From UBA7236 sp044227505 (lineage in GTDB: Bacteria > Bacteroidota > Bacteroidia > Chitinophagales > BACL12), in the NCBI GenBank assembly GCA_044227505.1, contig JBGAWP010000006.1:1-64000 (forward strand): 64,000 nt of DNA, written 5' to 3'. The notes below the pieces were generated by a model. That model was not told the origin of the DNA, did not search any database, and saw only the letters and a list, made by a program, of their open reading frames with translations. A program made the translations under genes and the position numbers. Shown here piece after piece: positions 53,322 to 61,042 of the stretch; the stretch's first letter is position 1, and each line of letters opens with the position of its first letter.

Positions 53322-53640
53322 AACTTAATTTAAAATATTTTTTAATCTCCCTCTTATCCTTTAATAACTCCTCCGGCACTAAAACATATTCTTTCATTAC
53401 CACACCATGTTGCACAGAAAGTTGTGATTTATATTTTTTAATAAATAATTCTCTATCCTTTTCCGCTAACCGAATACTCACTTCACCTTCCTTCGATAAA
53501 AAACTAAACATATTGCCATTAACAGAAGTGTAGGGAAGAGTTTTGCCCTTTCTTTCTATTTCAGGAAACAATTGGATTAATTCATCATACAATTTTATTT
53601 GTTCTGAAATATCCTTTTCCTTTATGTTTTTCGCAACCAT
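53290..53640 (-). CDS. TfoX N-terminal-like small protein
   Basis: A 116-residue cytoplasmic protein; the ATG at 53640 is chosen over an upstream in-frame start because the extra residues are basic filler. The pattern GNMFSFLSKEGEVSIRLAEKDRELFIKKY and MKEYVLVPEELLKD (given in pieces) matches small TfoX-N/YjbR-like proteins, single-domain relatives of the competence regulator. Function in Bacteroidota unknown. Its last codons (poly-Lys KKK) lie in the duplicated repeat, so its tail has been copied downstream. Confidence 0.6.
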   Translation of the reverse strand: MVAKNIKEKDISEQIKLYDELIQLFPEIERKGKTLPYTSVNGNMFSFLSKEGEVSIRLAEKDRELFIKKYKSQLSVQHGVVMKEYVLVPEELLKDKREIKKYFKLSFEYASSLKKK

Positions 53641-53678
53641 GTGAATACAGTTTTTTAATTTAAAAATATATTTTTTCT

Positions 53679-53760
53679 CACGCAAAGGCGCAAAGCCGCA
53701 AAGATGTAATATGTATTAAGTACGTACCTCCATCCATGATTCCTTTGCGTCTTTGCGTGC
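53679..53760. repeat. Inverted word repeat GCAAAGGCGCAAAG / CTTTGCGTCTTTGCG
   Basis: CACGCAAAGGCGCAAAGCCG (53679-53698) faces CTTTGCGTCTTTGCGTG (53742-53759) across 43 bp, a form common between genes in Bacteroidota. It lies between two minus-strand genes and could form a long stem or act as a terminator. Confidence 0.6.
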
Positions 53761-53796
53761 AATTTTTTTTCACCTGTACAACTTTGTTTGCAAATT

Positions 53797-54519
53797 TTAT
53801 TTTATCTCAAATTTCCCAAAAACCTCATACCGTATTTTTATTTTCTGATAGGTTAGTTGTGATTGAAAATCACCGAACCCTGCTTCATCCAGGATAAAAT
53901 TTGAATTGGAATATTGACTATACCTTGCTTGAGGATAAACAGCATCACTTATTTCCTGTAATAAAATAGGACTCCCAATTGTTTCTCCAATTGCCGTAAC
54001 CATTTTTGTCGCTTTATCTTTTGCGGCTTTAGTTGCATTTACTTTTGTTTCCATTCTGTATTCTTCAATTTTCGAATGGCTCACTTTGCTGATAAAAACA
54101 TCCGTTGCTTTTATTGCACCCATTGCATCATATACCTTAATTACCGTTGCGGCATCCGCAGTCAAAATGGTGTAACTTCTGGATAATAAAGCATCATCGG
54201 ATTTTAAGAAACGATAATTAAAATTACTTTCCGCATCACTCAGTGAAATATTTTTTGGATCTATTCCAATGTTTTTTAAAGCGGCGAACATATCACTTTC
54301 GAGTTTTTCAATGGTTATTTTGTTTTTACCATCGTATCTTTCTGTAACTACAACCGTGATATAAATTTCATCCGGAATTATCTCCATTTCTGCGGAACCG
54401 GTCACTTCAATATAGGGTACAGGTTCGCAACAATTTTGTTGCGTGTTGGTGTTTTGGGAGATAACAATATTCCAGGTTATAACCATGGATAAAAGCAGCA
54501 GTAAATTTTTCATGATCAA
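53797..54519 (-). CDS. Periplasmic SIMPL-domain protein
   Basis: A 240-residue exported protein with a signal peptide (ends VISQ) and the SIMPL/DUF541 fold: PYIEVTGSAEMEIIPDEIYITVVV at the start (in pieces), alternating helices and strands, MAAAKDKATKMVTAIGETIG-like block (KAAKDKATKM) and a closing KIRYEVFGKFEI. Members such as BP26 and YggE are periplasmic, some forming ring assemblies; the role is not settled. Probably monocistronic. Confidence 0.85.
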   Translation of the reverse strand: MIMKNLLLLLSMVITWNIVISQNTNTQQNCCEPVPYIEVTGSAEMEIIPDEIYITVVVTERYDGKNKITIEKLESDMFAALKNIGIDPKNISLSDAESNFNYRFLKSDDALLSRSYTILTADAATVIKVYDAMGAIKATDVFISKVSHSKIEEYRMETKVNATKAAKDKATKMVTAIGETIGSPILLQEISDAVYPQARYSQYSNSNFILDEAGFGDFQSQLTYQKIKIRYEVFGKFEIK

Positions 54520-54668
54520 AAGATTTAAATTTAAATGAAGTAATATTTTTTATAACTTTCTAAAACGCCGGTCATAGTAGTAATATTGTTTACCTGACTG
54601 AATGTGAATTTACAGCACAAACAAGTTTATAAAATTAAAATAAATTTTTAAGTAAACAAAAATTTTGC

Positions 54669-55613
54669 CTACAGTTCTATCTCGGCCACAGAAGTATTTA
54701 ACCCTGCAAAAATTCCATAACCATTTTCAATATTTGAAAATACGATCACAGGTTCAGCAAAGGGATTGTCCTGATTCCCAAATTGCGAATTTGCGGTAAT
54801 TCTATATTTATAAAAATTTGAAGAAACATGTTTCAATTTAATCTCAAATTTTGGGTCTAGTACAAAATCTGTAGGAATTTCTAATAAACTGACCTCCATT
54901 GTTTTTTTAGTTCCTTCAAAAGTGATATCATTAAAATAAACCTCATTACAAAGTGTAACGGTACTTCCTTCATTATTTCCACCCCCATATTCCCCTAAAA
55001 TAAATATAGGATCCTCGGTGGTAAAACAAGTATATGTTTCACTGAACGCATCTTTATAATTAATGGTAATTGAATAAAAATCAACGCCTTCAGGATCCGT
55101 AAAAGTAATTTGTAATTTATAATGGGGTACTACAGTATCGATCACAAAAATATTTCCCAATGAATCAATCGAACTATAAGAGACCTCCACAAAAATAGTA
55201 TCAATAATTTTTGCCTCCTCAATTTCTACTGATGCCGGAATTTCTGTTTCTGCTGTAATTGTTTCTTTACCAGGTGCACTCGCTTCTATGCTAAAAATAT
55301 CACCAGATTGAGCATTTAATGTTGCTGCATCAATAGTATAATTTCCATCGCCTTGATGCACAAAATTTCCGGCAAGTGTTCCGTTTCTGAAAATATTTAC
55401 AGTAGCCGATTCCACCCGCACATTATCAAATCCAACGGCAAGTGGGTCAGTACTTAAGGATATAGTCATTAATCCAGCACTATCAGGTTGAATGAAAGAA
55501 TTTACCACTAATTTATTTTCCTGTGTTTCCACTTCAAAATACACCACCTTTTCACAAGAGGAGAAAATGAGGGTCATGATTATTATGGAAATGGTTTTTT
55601 GATAAAGGTTCAT
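54669..55613 (-). CDS. DUF4249 lipoprotein, partner of TonB-dependent receptor
   Basis: A 314-residue lipoprotein (lipobox FSSC at residues 17-20) of the DUF4249 family: VVYFEVETQENKLVVNSFIQPD at the start (in pieces), two Ig-like sandwiches and a long beta-rich C-terminus. Genes of this family usually follow a TonB-dependent receptor, as here (receptor 55797-58142, 183 bp upstream). It is thought to be an outer-membrane partner, but its substrate is unknown. No enzymatic motif. Confidence 0.8.
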   Translation of the reverse strand: MNLYQKTISIIIMTLIFSSCEKVVYFEVETQENKLVVNSFIQPDSAGLMTISLSTDPLAVGFDNVRVESATVNIFRNGTLAGNFVHQGDGNYTIDAATLNAQSGDIFSIEASAPGKETITAETEIPASVEIEEAKIIDTIFVEVSYSSIDSLGNIFVIDTVVPHYKLQITFTDPEGVDFYSITINYKDAFSETYTCFTTEDPIFILGEYGGGNNEGSTVTLCNEVYFNDITFEGTKKTMEVSLLEIPTDFVLDPKFEIKLKHVSSNFYKYRITANSQFGNQDNPFAEPVIVFSNIENGYGIFAGLNTSVAEIEL

Positions 55614-55630
55614 TTTTTAATTTTTGTTTT

Positions 55631-55757
55631 TGTCATTAGTCAATAGTCATTAGTCAGGGATAAAACTGATTAGCTAACGGGGACGCCACTCATTTCGTGA
55701 ATCGTGAATATGATCCGAGTAGGGTCAAACTCATTACTCATAACTCATTACTCATTT
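55631..55757. repeat. Word repeats GTCATTAGTCA and CTCATTACTCATAA
   Basis: TCATTAGTCAATAGTCATTAG (words TCATTAGTCA, 55632-55659) and ACTCATTACTCATAACTC (55729-55757) fill the gap between the receptor and DUF4249 genes. The first words recur at 47109-47134, the second, reversed, at 49708-49738. Confidence 0.6.
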
Positions 55758-55796
55758 CCTGATCGTTTAGGCCCCATTCTCAATTCTCTATTATTC

Positions 55797-58142
55797 TTAA
55801 AATTTAAACTCATAACTCACACTCGGAATTATCGGAAACAAACTCACCTGTTTATAATTATTAGTATTAGTTATATAGTCGTATTGCTGATAAATAAAAA
55901 ACGGATTTAAATGATTATATGCATTATAAGCGCCGAAATTCCAGGTGCGTGATCCCCATTTTTTATCTTTGTGTAAGGATATGTTTACATCCATTCTGTG
56001 ATAATCACTCATGCGATATCCGTTTCTGCCTTCATAGGCAAAAATTACTTCATTAAATACTCCTTCGTATTTCGCAATTGGCAAACTTACAGGTTGTCCG
56101 GATGAATATACCCATGTACCTGACAGGTCGATATGGTCGTTAATTTTATAAATAGCTGCAATTTCAAAATCATGACGTCGATCATATTTATATGGAAAAG
56201 TTTCACCAAGATTAATTGTAGGGAATTGGCGATTGCTCCATGATAAAGTATACCCCACCCAACCTGTTAATTTTCCATCGCGTTTTTGCACAAATAATTC
56301 TCCTCCATATGCCTGCCCGTCACCGGCTTCCACTTTGTCTTCCCATCCTTTAAAACCTTCAAATAAATAATTCGCACCATCTTTATATTCTATAATATTA
56401 TTCATTTTTTTATAATATCCTTCAATACTAACCTCATAATTCTTTTTAAAAACATATGCCAATCCTATTGCTGGTTGAAATGCTTTCTGAGGTGCAATGT
56501 TATCAGTTGCCGGCACCCATAGATCTGTTGGCAGACCAATTCCTGAATTTGATAATAAATGGATATACTGAGTCATCGTCGAAAAGGATGCTTTAAGTGA
56601 AAGGTCGTTGTTTATTAAATATCTGGCACTGATACGAGGTTGAAGAGATTTATATAAAACTTTATTTACTAAAAAACCCGATGCGTGTAGTCCACCATTC
56701 ATTTTGAATTTATCATTTACTTCCCAGTCATCTTCAGCATAAAGATCAAATTCTGTAGCGTAAATATTTTCAGAAGAAAATTCAATTCCTTCCGTAATGA
56801 CATTTGTTTCCGTAGATTCAAATTGCGTGGCTCCGGGCTGAAAAGTATGATAAGTAAGTCCTCCGCCAAATTTAATATAATGTTTGGGTACAGGAATAAA
56901 ATCAAAGTCATATTTTAAACTCCAGTCGTAGATACCGGAAAAATATTCCAATCCAAAAAACATATTTGTTCCATCATCATTTTCTTCCTCAAAATTGCTG
57001 TATATATCGAATTTATAATCAGTAAATGTGGCTGTTAGGTTACTGAATACTTTATTGGAGAATACATGATTCCATCGGGCAACCGCAGTTGCATTTCCCC
57101 AGAACAATCCATTTGCCTCTGTGCGGTAACTGTCTTCATCATATTGATATGCATTATTAAAATACGCTTTGTCGCGCCCAAAATATCCACTGAGGTATAA
57201 TCTGTCCTTATCCGAAAACTTATGATTGATCTTTGCATTCAGATCATAAAAATAATATCCCGAAACACCATCACCCTCGCTTTGGGCTTGAATTATAGGC
57301 CTTGTTATTAAATCAATATAGGTCCTTCTTCCCGATACCATAAAAGAAGTTTTTCCTTTTGCGATCGGTCCTTCCAAAGTTAATCGCGAAGCAATTATTC
57401 CAATGGAACCTTCACCATGAAATTCATTCATATTCCCTTCTTTCATTCTGATATCAATTACACTGGATAATCTTCCGCCATAACGTGCAGGAAAACCACC
57501 CTTAATTAATGTAACTTTATTTATTGCATCCGAATTAAAAACAGAAAAGAATCCGAATAAATGAGAAGCATTATAAACCGGAACTCCATCCAATAAAATT
57601 AAATTCTGATCGGGTGAACCACCGCGCACAAATATTCCACTGCTGCCTTCACTTCCACCCGACACACCCGGCAATAATTGCAAAGTTTTTAAAATATCTA
57701 CTTCTCCCAAAAAAGCAGGCAGCGCTCTGATCTGTTCTATCGGAATTTCAATCGTACTCATTTGTGTGCGCTCCTGAAATTGTTCTGAATTATTTTCAGC
57801 ACTTATCACAACTTCCTCCAAAACATTAGAAGAAATAAGTTCGATATTGATAATGGTATCCTGGCGTAAAAAAAATTTAAATTTTTGAGGACTGAAACCT
57901 ATATAATTAAAATTCAGAATTACCGTATCGCTTGCAAGTGTTAAACTGTAAAATCCATATTCGTTGGAAATAGTGCCATTAAAATCTTTGCTGTTAAAAA
58001 CGGTTGCACTTAAAAGTCTTTCACCGGAATTTTTATCACTCACATATCCGCTTATGGTGAAATTTTGTGCATTAAAATTGGAAATGATCAAAATAAACAA
58101 AAGTGCAGCAAATGCAATTTTTCTGGATGGGCCTGAATTCAT
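55797..58142 (-). CDS. TonB-dependent receptor with CarboxypepD-like N-terminal domain
   Basis: A 781-residue outer-membrane receptor: signal peptide to about 25 (ends FNAQ), CarboxypepD-regulatory-like domain (about 27-105, ISGYVSDKNSGERLLSATVF), plug domain (about 130-235, VDILKTLQLLPGVSGGSEGSSGIFVRGGSPDQN and LLDGVPVYNASHLFGF, in pieces) and a beta-barrel ending SVSYEFKF. It is shorter than SusC receptors and has a DUF4249 lipoprotein instead of SusD. It would import an unknown ligand with TonB-ExbBD energy. Confidence 0.92.
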   Translation of the reverse strand: MNSGPSRKIAFAALLFILIISNFNAQNFTISGYVSDKNSGERLLSATVFNSKDFNGTISNEYGFYSLTLASDTVILNFNYIGFSPQKFKFFLRQDTIINIELISSNVLEEVVISAENNSEQFQERTQMSTIEIPIEQIRALPAFLGEVDILKTLQLLPGVSGGSEGSSGIFVRGGSPDQNLILLDGVPVYNASHLFGFFSVFNSDAINKVTLIKGGFPARYGGRLSSVIDIRMKEGNMNEFHGEGSIGIIASRLTLEGPIAKGKTSFMVSGRRTYIDLITRPIIQAQSEGDGVSGYYFYDLNAKINHKFSDKDRLYLSGYFGRDKAYFNNAYQYDEDSYRTEANGLFWGNATAVARWNHVFSNKVFSNLTATFTDYKFDIYSNFEEENDDGTNMFFGLEYFSGIYDWSLKYDFDFIPVPKHYIKFGGGLTYHTFQPGATQFESTETNVITEGIEFSSENIYATEFDLYAEDDWEVNDKFKMNGGLHASGFLVNKVLYKSLQPRISARYLINNDLSLKASFSTMTQYIHLLSNSGIGLPTDLWVPATDNIAPQKAFQPAIGLAYVFKKNYEVSIEGYYKKMNNIIEYKDGANYLFEGFKGWEDKVEAGDGQAYGGELFVQKRDGKLTGWVGYTLSWSNRQFPTINLGETFPYKYDRRHDFEIAAIYKINDHIDLSGTWVYSSGQPVSLPIAKYEGVFNEVIFAYEGRNGYRMSDYHRMDVNISLHKDKKWGSRTWNFGAYNAYNHLNPFFIYQQYDYITNTNNYKQVSLFPIIPSVSYEFKF

Positions 58143-58231
58143 GGTGTGAAAGTAATAGTTTGGACTAATATTTTATCTCTGTTAAACAAACTGTACTAAA
58201 TATTATAAATTACTGACAATACCATCTGAAA

Positions 58232-58270
58232 CAAAAAACAGCTGATATCCTTCGATAAGTTGATATCAGC
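58232..58270 (-). terminator. Rho-independent terminator after the 58295 gene
   Basis: On the minus strand perfect 9-bp stem GCTGATATC / GATATCAGC with a 12-nt loop, followed by TGTTTTTTG. It lies 25 nt after the stop. Confidence 0.8.
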
Positions 58271-58294
58271 CGTTATGTTTTTGTTGAAATGGAG

Positions 58295-59470
58295 TTATAA
58301 ATTAAGGTATTCCTCGTTATAATCTTTCATTATATCATTCACATTGCACTCCACCTGATAAATAGCATCCAATATTAATTTTTCATCTCCTGGAAATGGA
58401 ACTGGTTTACCACCGATCTTTTCTTTAGATTGCTGACTCAAGGCATCGTAATATCCGGTTGCAGTTGCGTAATAGTTTCTGAAAATGGTTTCCCCTCTTA
58501 CGGCAATTGTGCGAATTATCTTTCCTGAAGCGTCCAAATAAAGTAATTCTCCACTTACAGTGGCAACCTTTTCTTGCCAGGTTTCTGTTACATAGGCAGT
58601 TACGGTTTTATAATCAGGCACTTTGATAGGATTTCCTAAACTATCCTTCACCATATTTCCTTTATCATCATACACAAATTCATAACCATCAATAATTTCC
58701 TTGCTCTCTGCATATTGGTTTGTAGTTACTTTTTCAGGTAAAACATCAATATGTTTAATATTTACCTTCACAGTAAATTCTATTGCTGATTCCGGCATTT
58801 TTGTATGTATCACATACCATGCACCATAGGGATCGCGCACCTCTATTTCTGCTAAGGCATGGGTTACTGCATAACTTAGGGTGGAATTGGTAGCGTTTTT
58901 CACAGTAAAAAATACATCACTGGTTCCCTGGGTCTTTGCGACCTTTATCAGATCATCCACGTCCTTATAAGTATCATAAAACCCATTGATCTTTTGTAGC
59001 TCATAATAGGCTTCACGTGATTTGAGCACTTCCTTACTCGCAATTTTTTGAGTTGCATCAGCATACCAATAAGCAGCGGCATTCTTTTTTGCAGTGTTTA
59101 AACCATCCACTGCATTCACGAATTTGAATTCCGCATCGCGTTCTTCCGTTCCTAAATAGATAGGCATCAGGGGTTGGATCTTATTTTGGCGACGGTGAAC
59201 TGATTCATAAATATGATATATCTCTTCCCAACGATCCGGGCGGCCTTCCTTATTCAACATTTCTATCATTGCCAGATCTTCACCGTTGGCACGATAAAAT
59301 GCTTCCTCCAATATCAGAATATATTCTGCCTTGTCGGGATTGTCGATCAGTTTTTTCACACAGATATCAATTGCCTCATCGTAATTCCCTTTGCGGAATT
59401 CTTTTTCTGCAACCTTACATCCTGAACCGAAAATTAAAACTAAACTTAAAGCGTAAATGGATATTTTCAT
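58295..59470 (-). CDS. Lipoprotein of unknown function with TPR-like N-terminus
   Basis: A 391-residue lipoprotein (lipobox GSGC near residues 15-18). Residues about 20-60 look like a single tetratricopeptide-like helix pair (EFRKGNYDEAIDICVKKLIDNP). The rest is mixed, with a beta-rich part from about 190 (DVFFTVKNATNSTLSYAV) to the end, and no known motif. A very strong Shine-Dalgarno (AGGAGG, 59475-59480) four nt before the ATG suggests high translation. It has its own terminator and is apparently monocistronic. Function unknown. Confidence 0.6.
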   Translation of the reverse strand: MKISIYALSLVLIFGSGCKVAEKEFRKGNYDEAIDICVKKLIDNPDKAEYILILEEAFYRANGEDLAMIEMLNKEGRPDRWEEIYHIYESVHRRQNKIQPLMPIYLGTEERDAEFKFVNAVDGLNTAKKNAAAYWYADATQKIASKEVLKSREAYYELQKINGFYDTYKDVDDLIKVAKTQGTSDVFFTVKNATNSTLSYAVTHALAEIEVRDPYGAWYVIHTKMPESAIEFTVKVNIKHIDVLPEKVTTNQYAESKEIIDGYEFVYDDKGNMVKDSLGNPIKVPDYKTVTAYVTETWQEKVATVSGELLYLDASGKIIRTIAVRGETIFRNYYATATGYYDALSQQSKEKIGGKPVPFPGDEKLILDAIYQVECNVNDIMKDYNEEYLNL

Positions 59471-59474
59471 ATTT

Positions 59475-59480
59475 CCTCCT
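59475..59480 (-). promoter_or_regulatory. Strong Shine-Dalgarno AGGAGG before the 58295 gene
   Basis: AGGAGG on the minus strand, 4 nt upstream of ATG (59470). Almost all other genes of this window have none, as is normal in Bacteroidota, so it decides this start with confidence. Confidence 0.75.
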
Positions 59481-59697
59481 GTTTTCTACCTTATATATTA
59501 AATATTATGCCATTCGATTAATGAGATATTGAGTAAAAATGTTACATCAATGTGAATAAATGACAAATTATAGTTTAGACGGGTTCTAAACAACATGTAA
59601 CGCCCTGCTGTAAGCCTTATCCGGCGTGATTTTCAGATAGTTGCATGTATGTGAAAATATTTTTAAAAGATTTGTTAAACTATTGACATTTGATATT

Positions 59698-59724
59698 TAG
59701 TTTTGCACGGGTTTAAAAAACCCG
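59698..59724 (+). promoter_or_regulatory. Promoter -7 element and leader hairpin of actA
   Basis: TAGTTTTG (59698-59705) fits TAnnTTTG; the nearest TTTG (59671-59674) is 23 bp upstream, slightly long. Directly after it CGGGTTT / AAACCCG with loop AAA (59708-59724) makes a 7-bp hairpin at or next to the expected transcription start. Confidence 0.5.
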
Positions 59725-59753
59725 ACATTACCTTAACCAAAAAACCAAGGACT

Positions 59754-61007
59754 GTGCTGCATAAGAAGCCGACGACTATCACACGCCTCCTAACCTGTAT
59801 ATTATTTATTGTATTTGTACTATCTGCAAATCAATCATTTGCAGGAGTAGCGGAGGGGAAAACCTTATTTCAGGAAAAATGTAAGCAGTGTCATGCCGTA
59901 GATAAAAAAATGACCGGTCCTGCATTGCAGAATGTAAAGACCAGATGGTCGGATTCCACCAATTTATATAAATGGATCAAAAATTCCCAGGGTTTTTTAG
60001 GAACCGGCGATAAATATGCCAACGATCTATTTAAGGAGTATAACAGCGTAATGCCGGCATTTCCAACTTTAACAGATGCGGATATTACTGATATTTTAAG
60101 TTTTATTGATGCGGAGGCAATTAGATTATCTACATTGGTAACAACTACTTCTGGCCCGGTTTCCACTGAAGTTAAAAAAGATAACTCTACCCTTTATTGG
60201 ATTTTGATAGTTGCATTATTGTTTATAGCAATAATTCTAGGAAGAGCAGTAAAATATCTCGATGGATTGGTTCGCCAGAAATATGAAGAAGGAGAAAGAG
60301 ATAAAACTCCTATCTGGAAACAAAAAAAATATCGCCCTTTAATAGGTATAGTTGGGCTTTTATTACTAGCCTTTTTGAGCGTTGCCATGTGGGATAGCGC
60401 TTCATCTCTAGGTAGGCAGCAAGGTTATGCTCCTGAACAACCCATTGCATTTTCACATAAAGTTCACGCAGGTATCAATAAAATTGACTGTCGCTATTGT
60501 CACGTTGGTGCAGAAAGAGGCAAAGCCGCAGTTATACCTTCCTTAAGCGTTTGTATGAATTGCCACTATAATATTCAGGGAGTTACAGGAACGGATCCAA
60601 ATTACCCTAAGGCAATTTACGACAAAGAGATCGCTAAAATTTATTCTTATATCGGTTTCAATACAGAAACCATGAAATATGAAAAAGAACCTGTTCCGAT
60701 CGAATGGACCAAGATTCACAATCTACCTGACCACGTTTATTTTAATCACTCACAACACGTAAAAGTTGCCGGTTTGGAATGTCAGACATGTCACGGTCAG
60801 ATCCAGGAAATGGATGTTGTTCAACAAATGGAAAATCTTTCCATGGGATGGTGTGTGAATTGTCACAGAACAACAAATGTAAACTTCACAACCAATGAAT
60901 TTTACAAACCTTACGAAGTATTACATGAAAAATTAAAGAACGGCGAAATGGATGCCGTTAAAGCAGAAGATATAGGCGCAACGGAATGTCAGAAGTGTCA
61001 CTATTAA
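59754..61007 (+). CDS. actA: Alternative complex III cytochrome subunit ActA fused to a monoheme domain
   Basis: A c-type cytochrome of about 417 residues. No ATG precedes the signal peptide; GTG at 59754 (after AAGG) is chosen, as TTG at 59703 would lie inside the promoter. Order: signal peptide (ends SFAG), monoheme class I domain with CKQCH and possible Met ligand in NSVMPAF, a membrane segment (STLYWILIVALLFIAIILG in pieces), a second membrane segment (LIGIVGLLLLAFLSVAMW in pieces), then five CXXCH motifs (CRYCH, CMNCH, CQTCH, CVNCH, CQKCH). The pentaheme part is ActA of alternative complex III, a quinol oxidoreductase; actB follows after 35 bp. Confidence 0.85.
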   Translation: MLHKKPTTITRLLTCILFIVFVLSANQSFAGVAEGKTLFQEKCKQCHAVDKKMTGPALQNVKTRWSDSTNLYKWIKNSQGFLGTGDKYANDLFKEYNSVMPAFPTLTDADITDILSFIDAEAIRLSTLVTTTSGPVSTEVKKDNSTLYWILIVALLFIAIILGRAVKYLDGLVRQKYEEGERDKTPIWKQKKYRPLIGIVGLLLLAFLSVAMWDSASSLGRQQGYAPEQPIAFSHKVHAGINKIDCRYCHVGAERGKAAVIPSLSVCMNCHYNIQGVTGTDPNYPKAIYDKEIAKIYSYIGFNTETMKYEKEPVPIEWTKIHNLPDHVYFNHSQHVKVAGLECQTCHGQIQEMDVVQQMENLSMGWCVNCHRTTNVNFTTNEFYKPYEVLHEKLKNGEMDAVKAEDIGATECQKCHY

Positions 61008-61042
61008 ATAATTTACAATTACCTAAATTCTAACCATACCAA

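Noticed and set aside
53081..53533. Plus-strand 150-residue open frame
   Set aside because: Antisense to the TfoX-N-like gene and built from the duplicated hairpin repeat.
59590..59660. Possible tRNA-like or riboswitch structure before actA
   Set aside because: No cloverleaf, anticodon arm or known aptamer pattern could be drawn.
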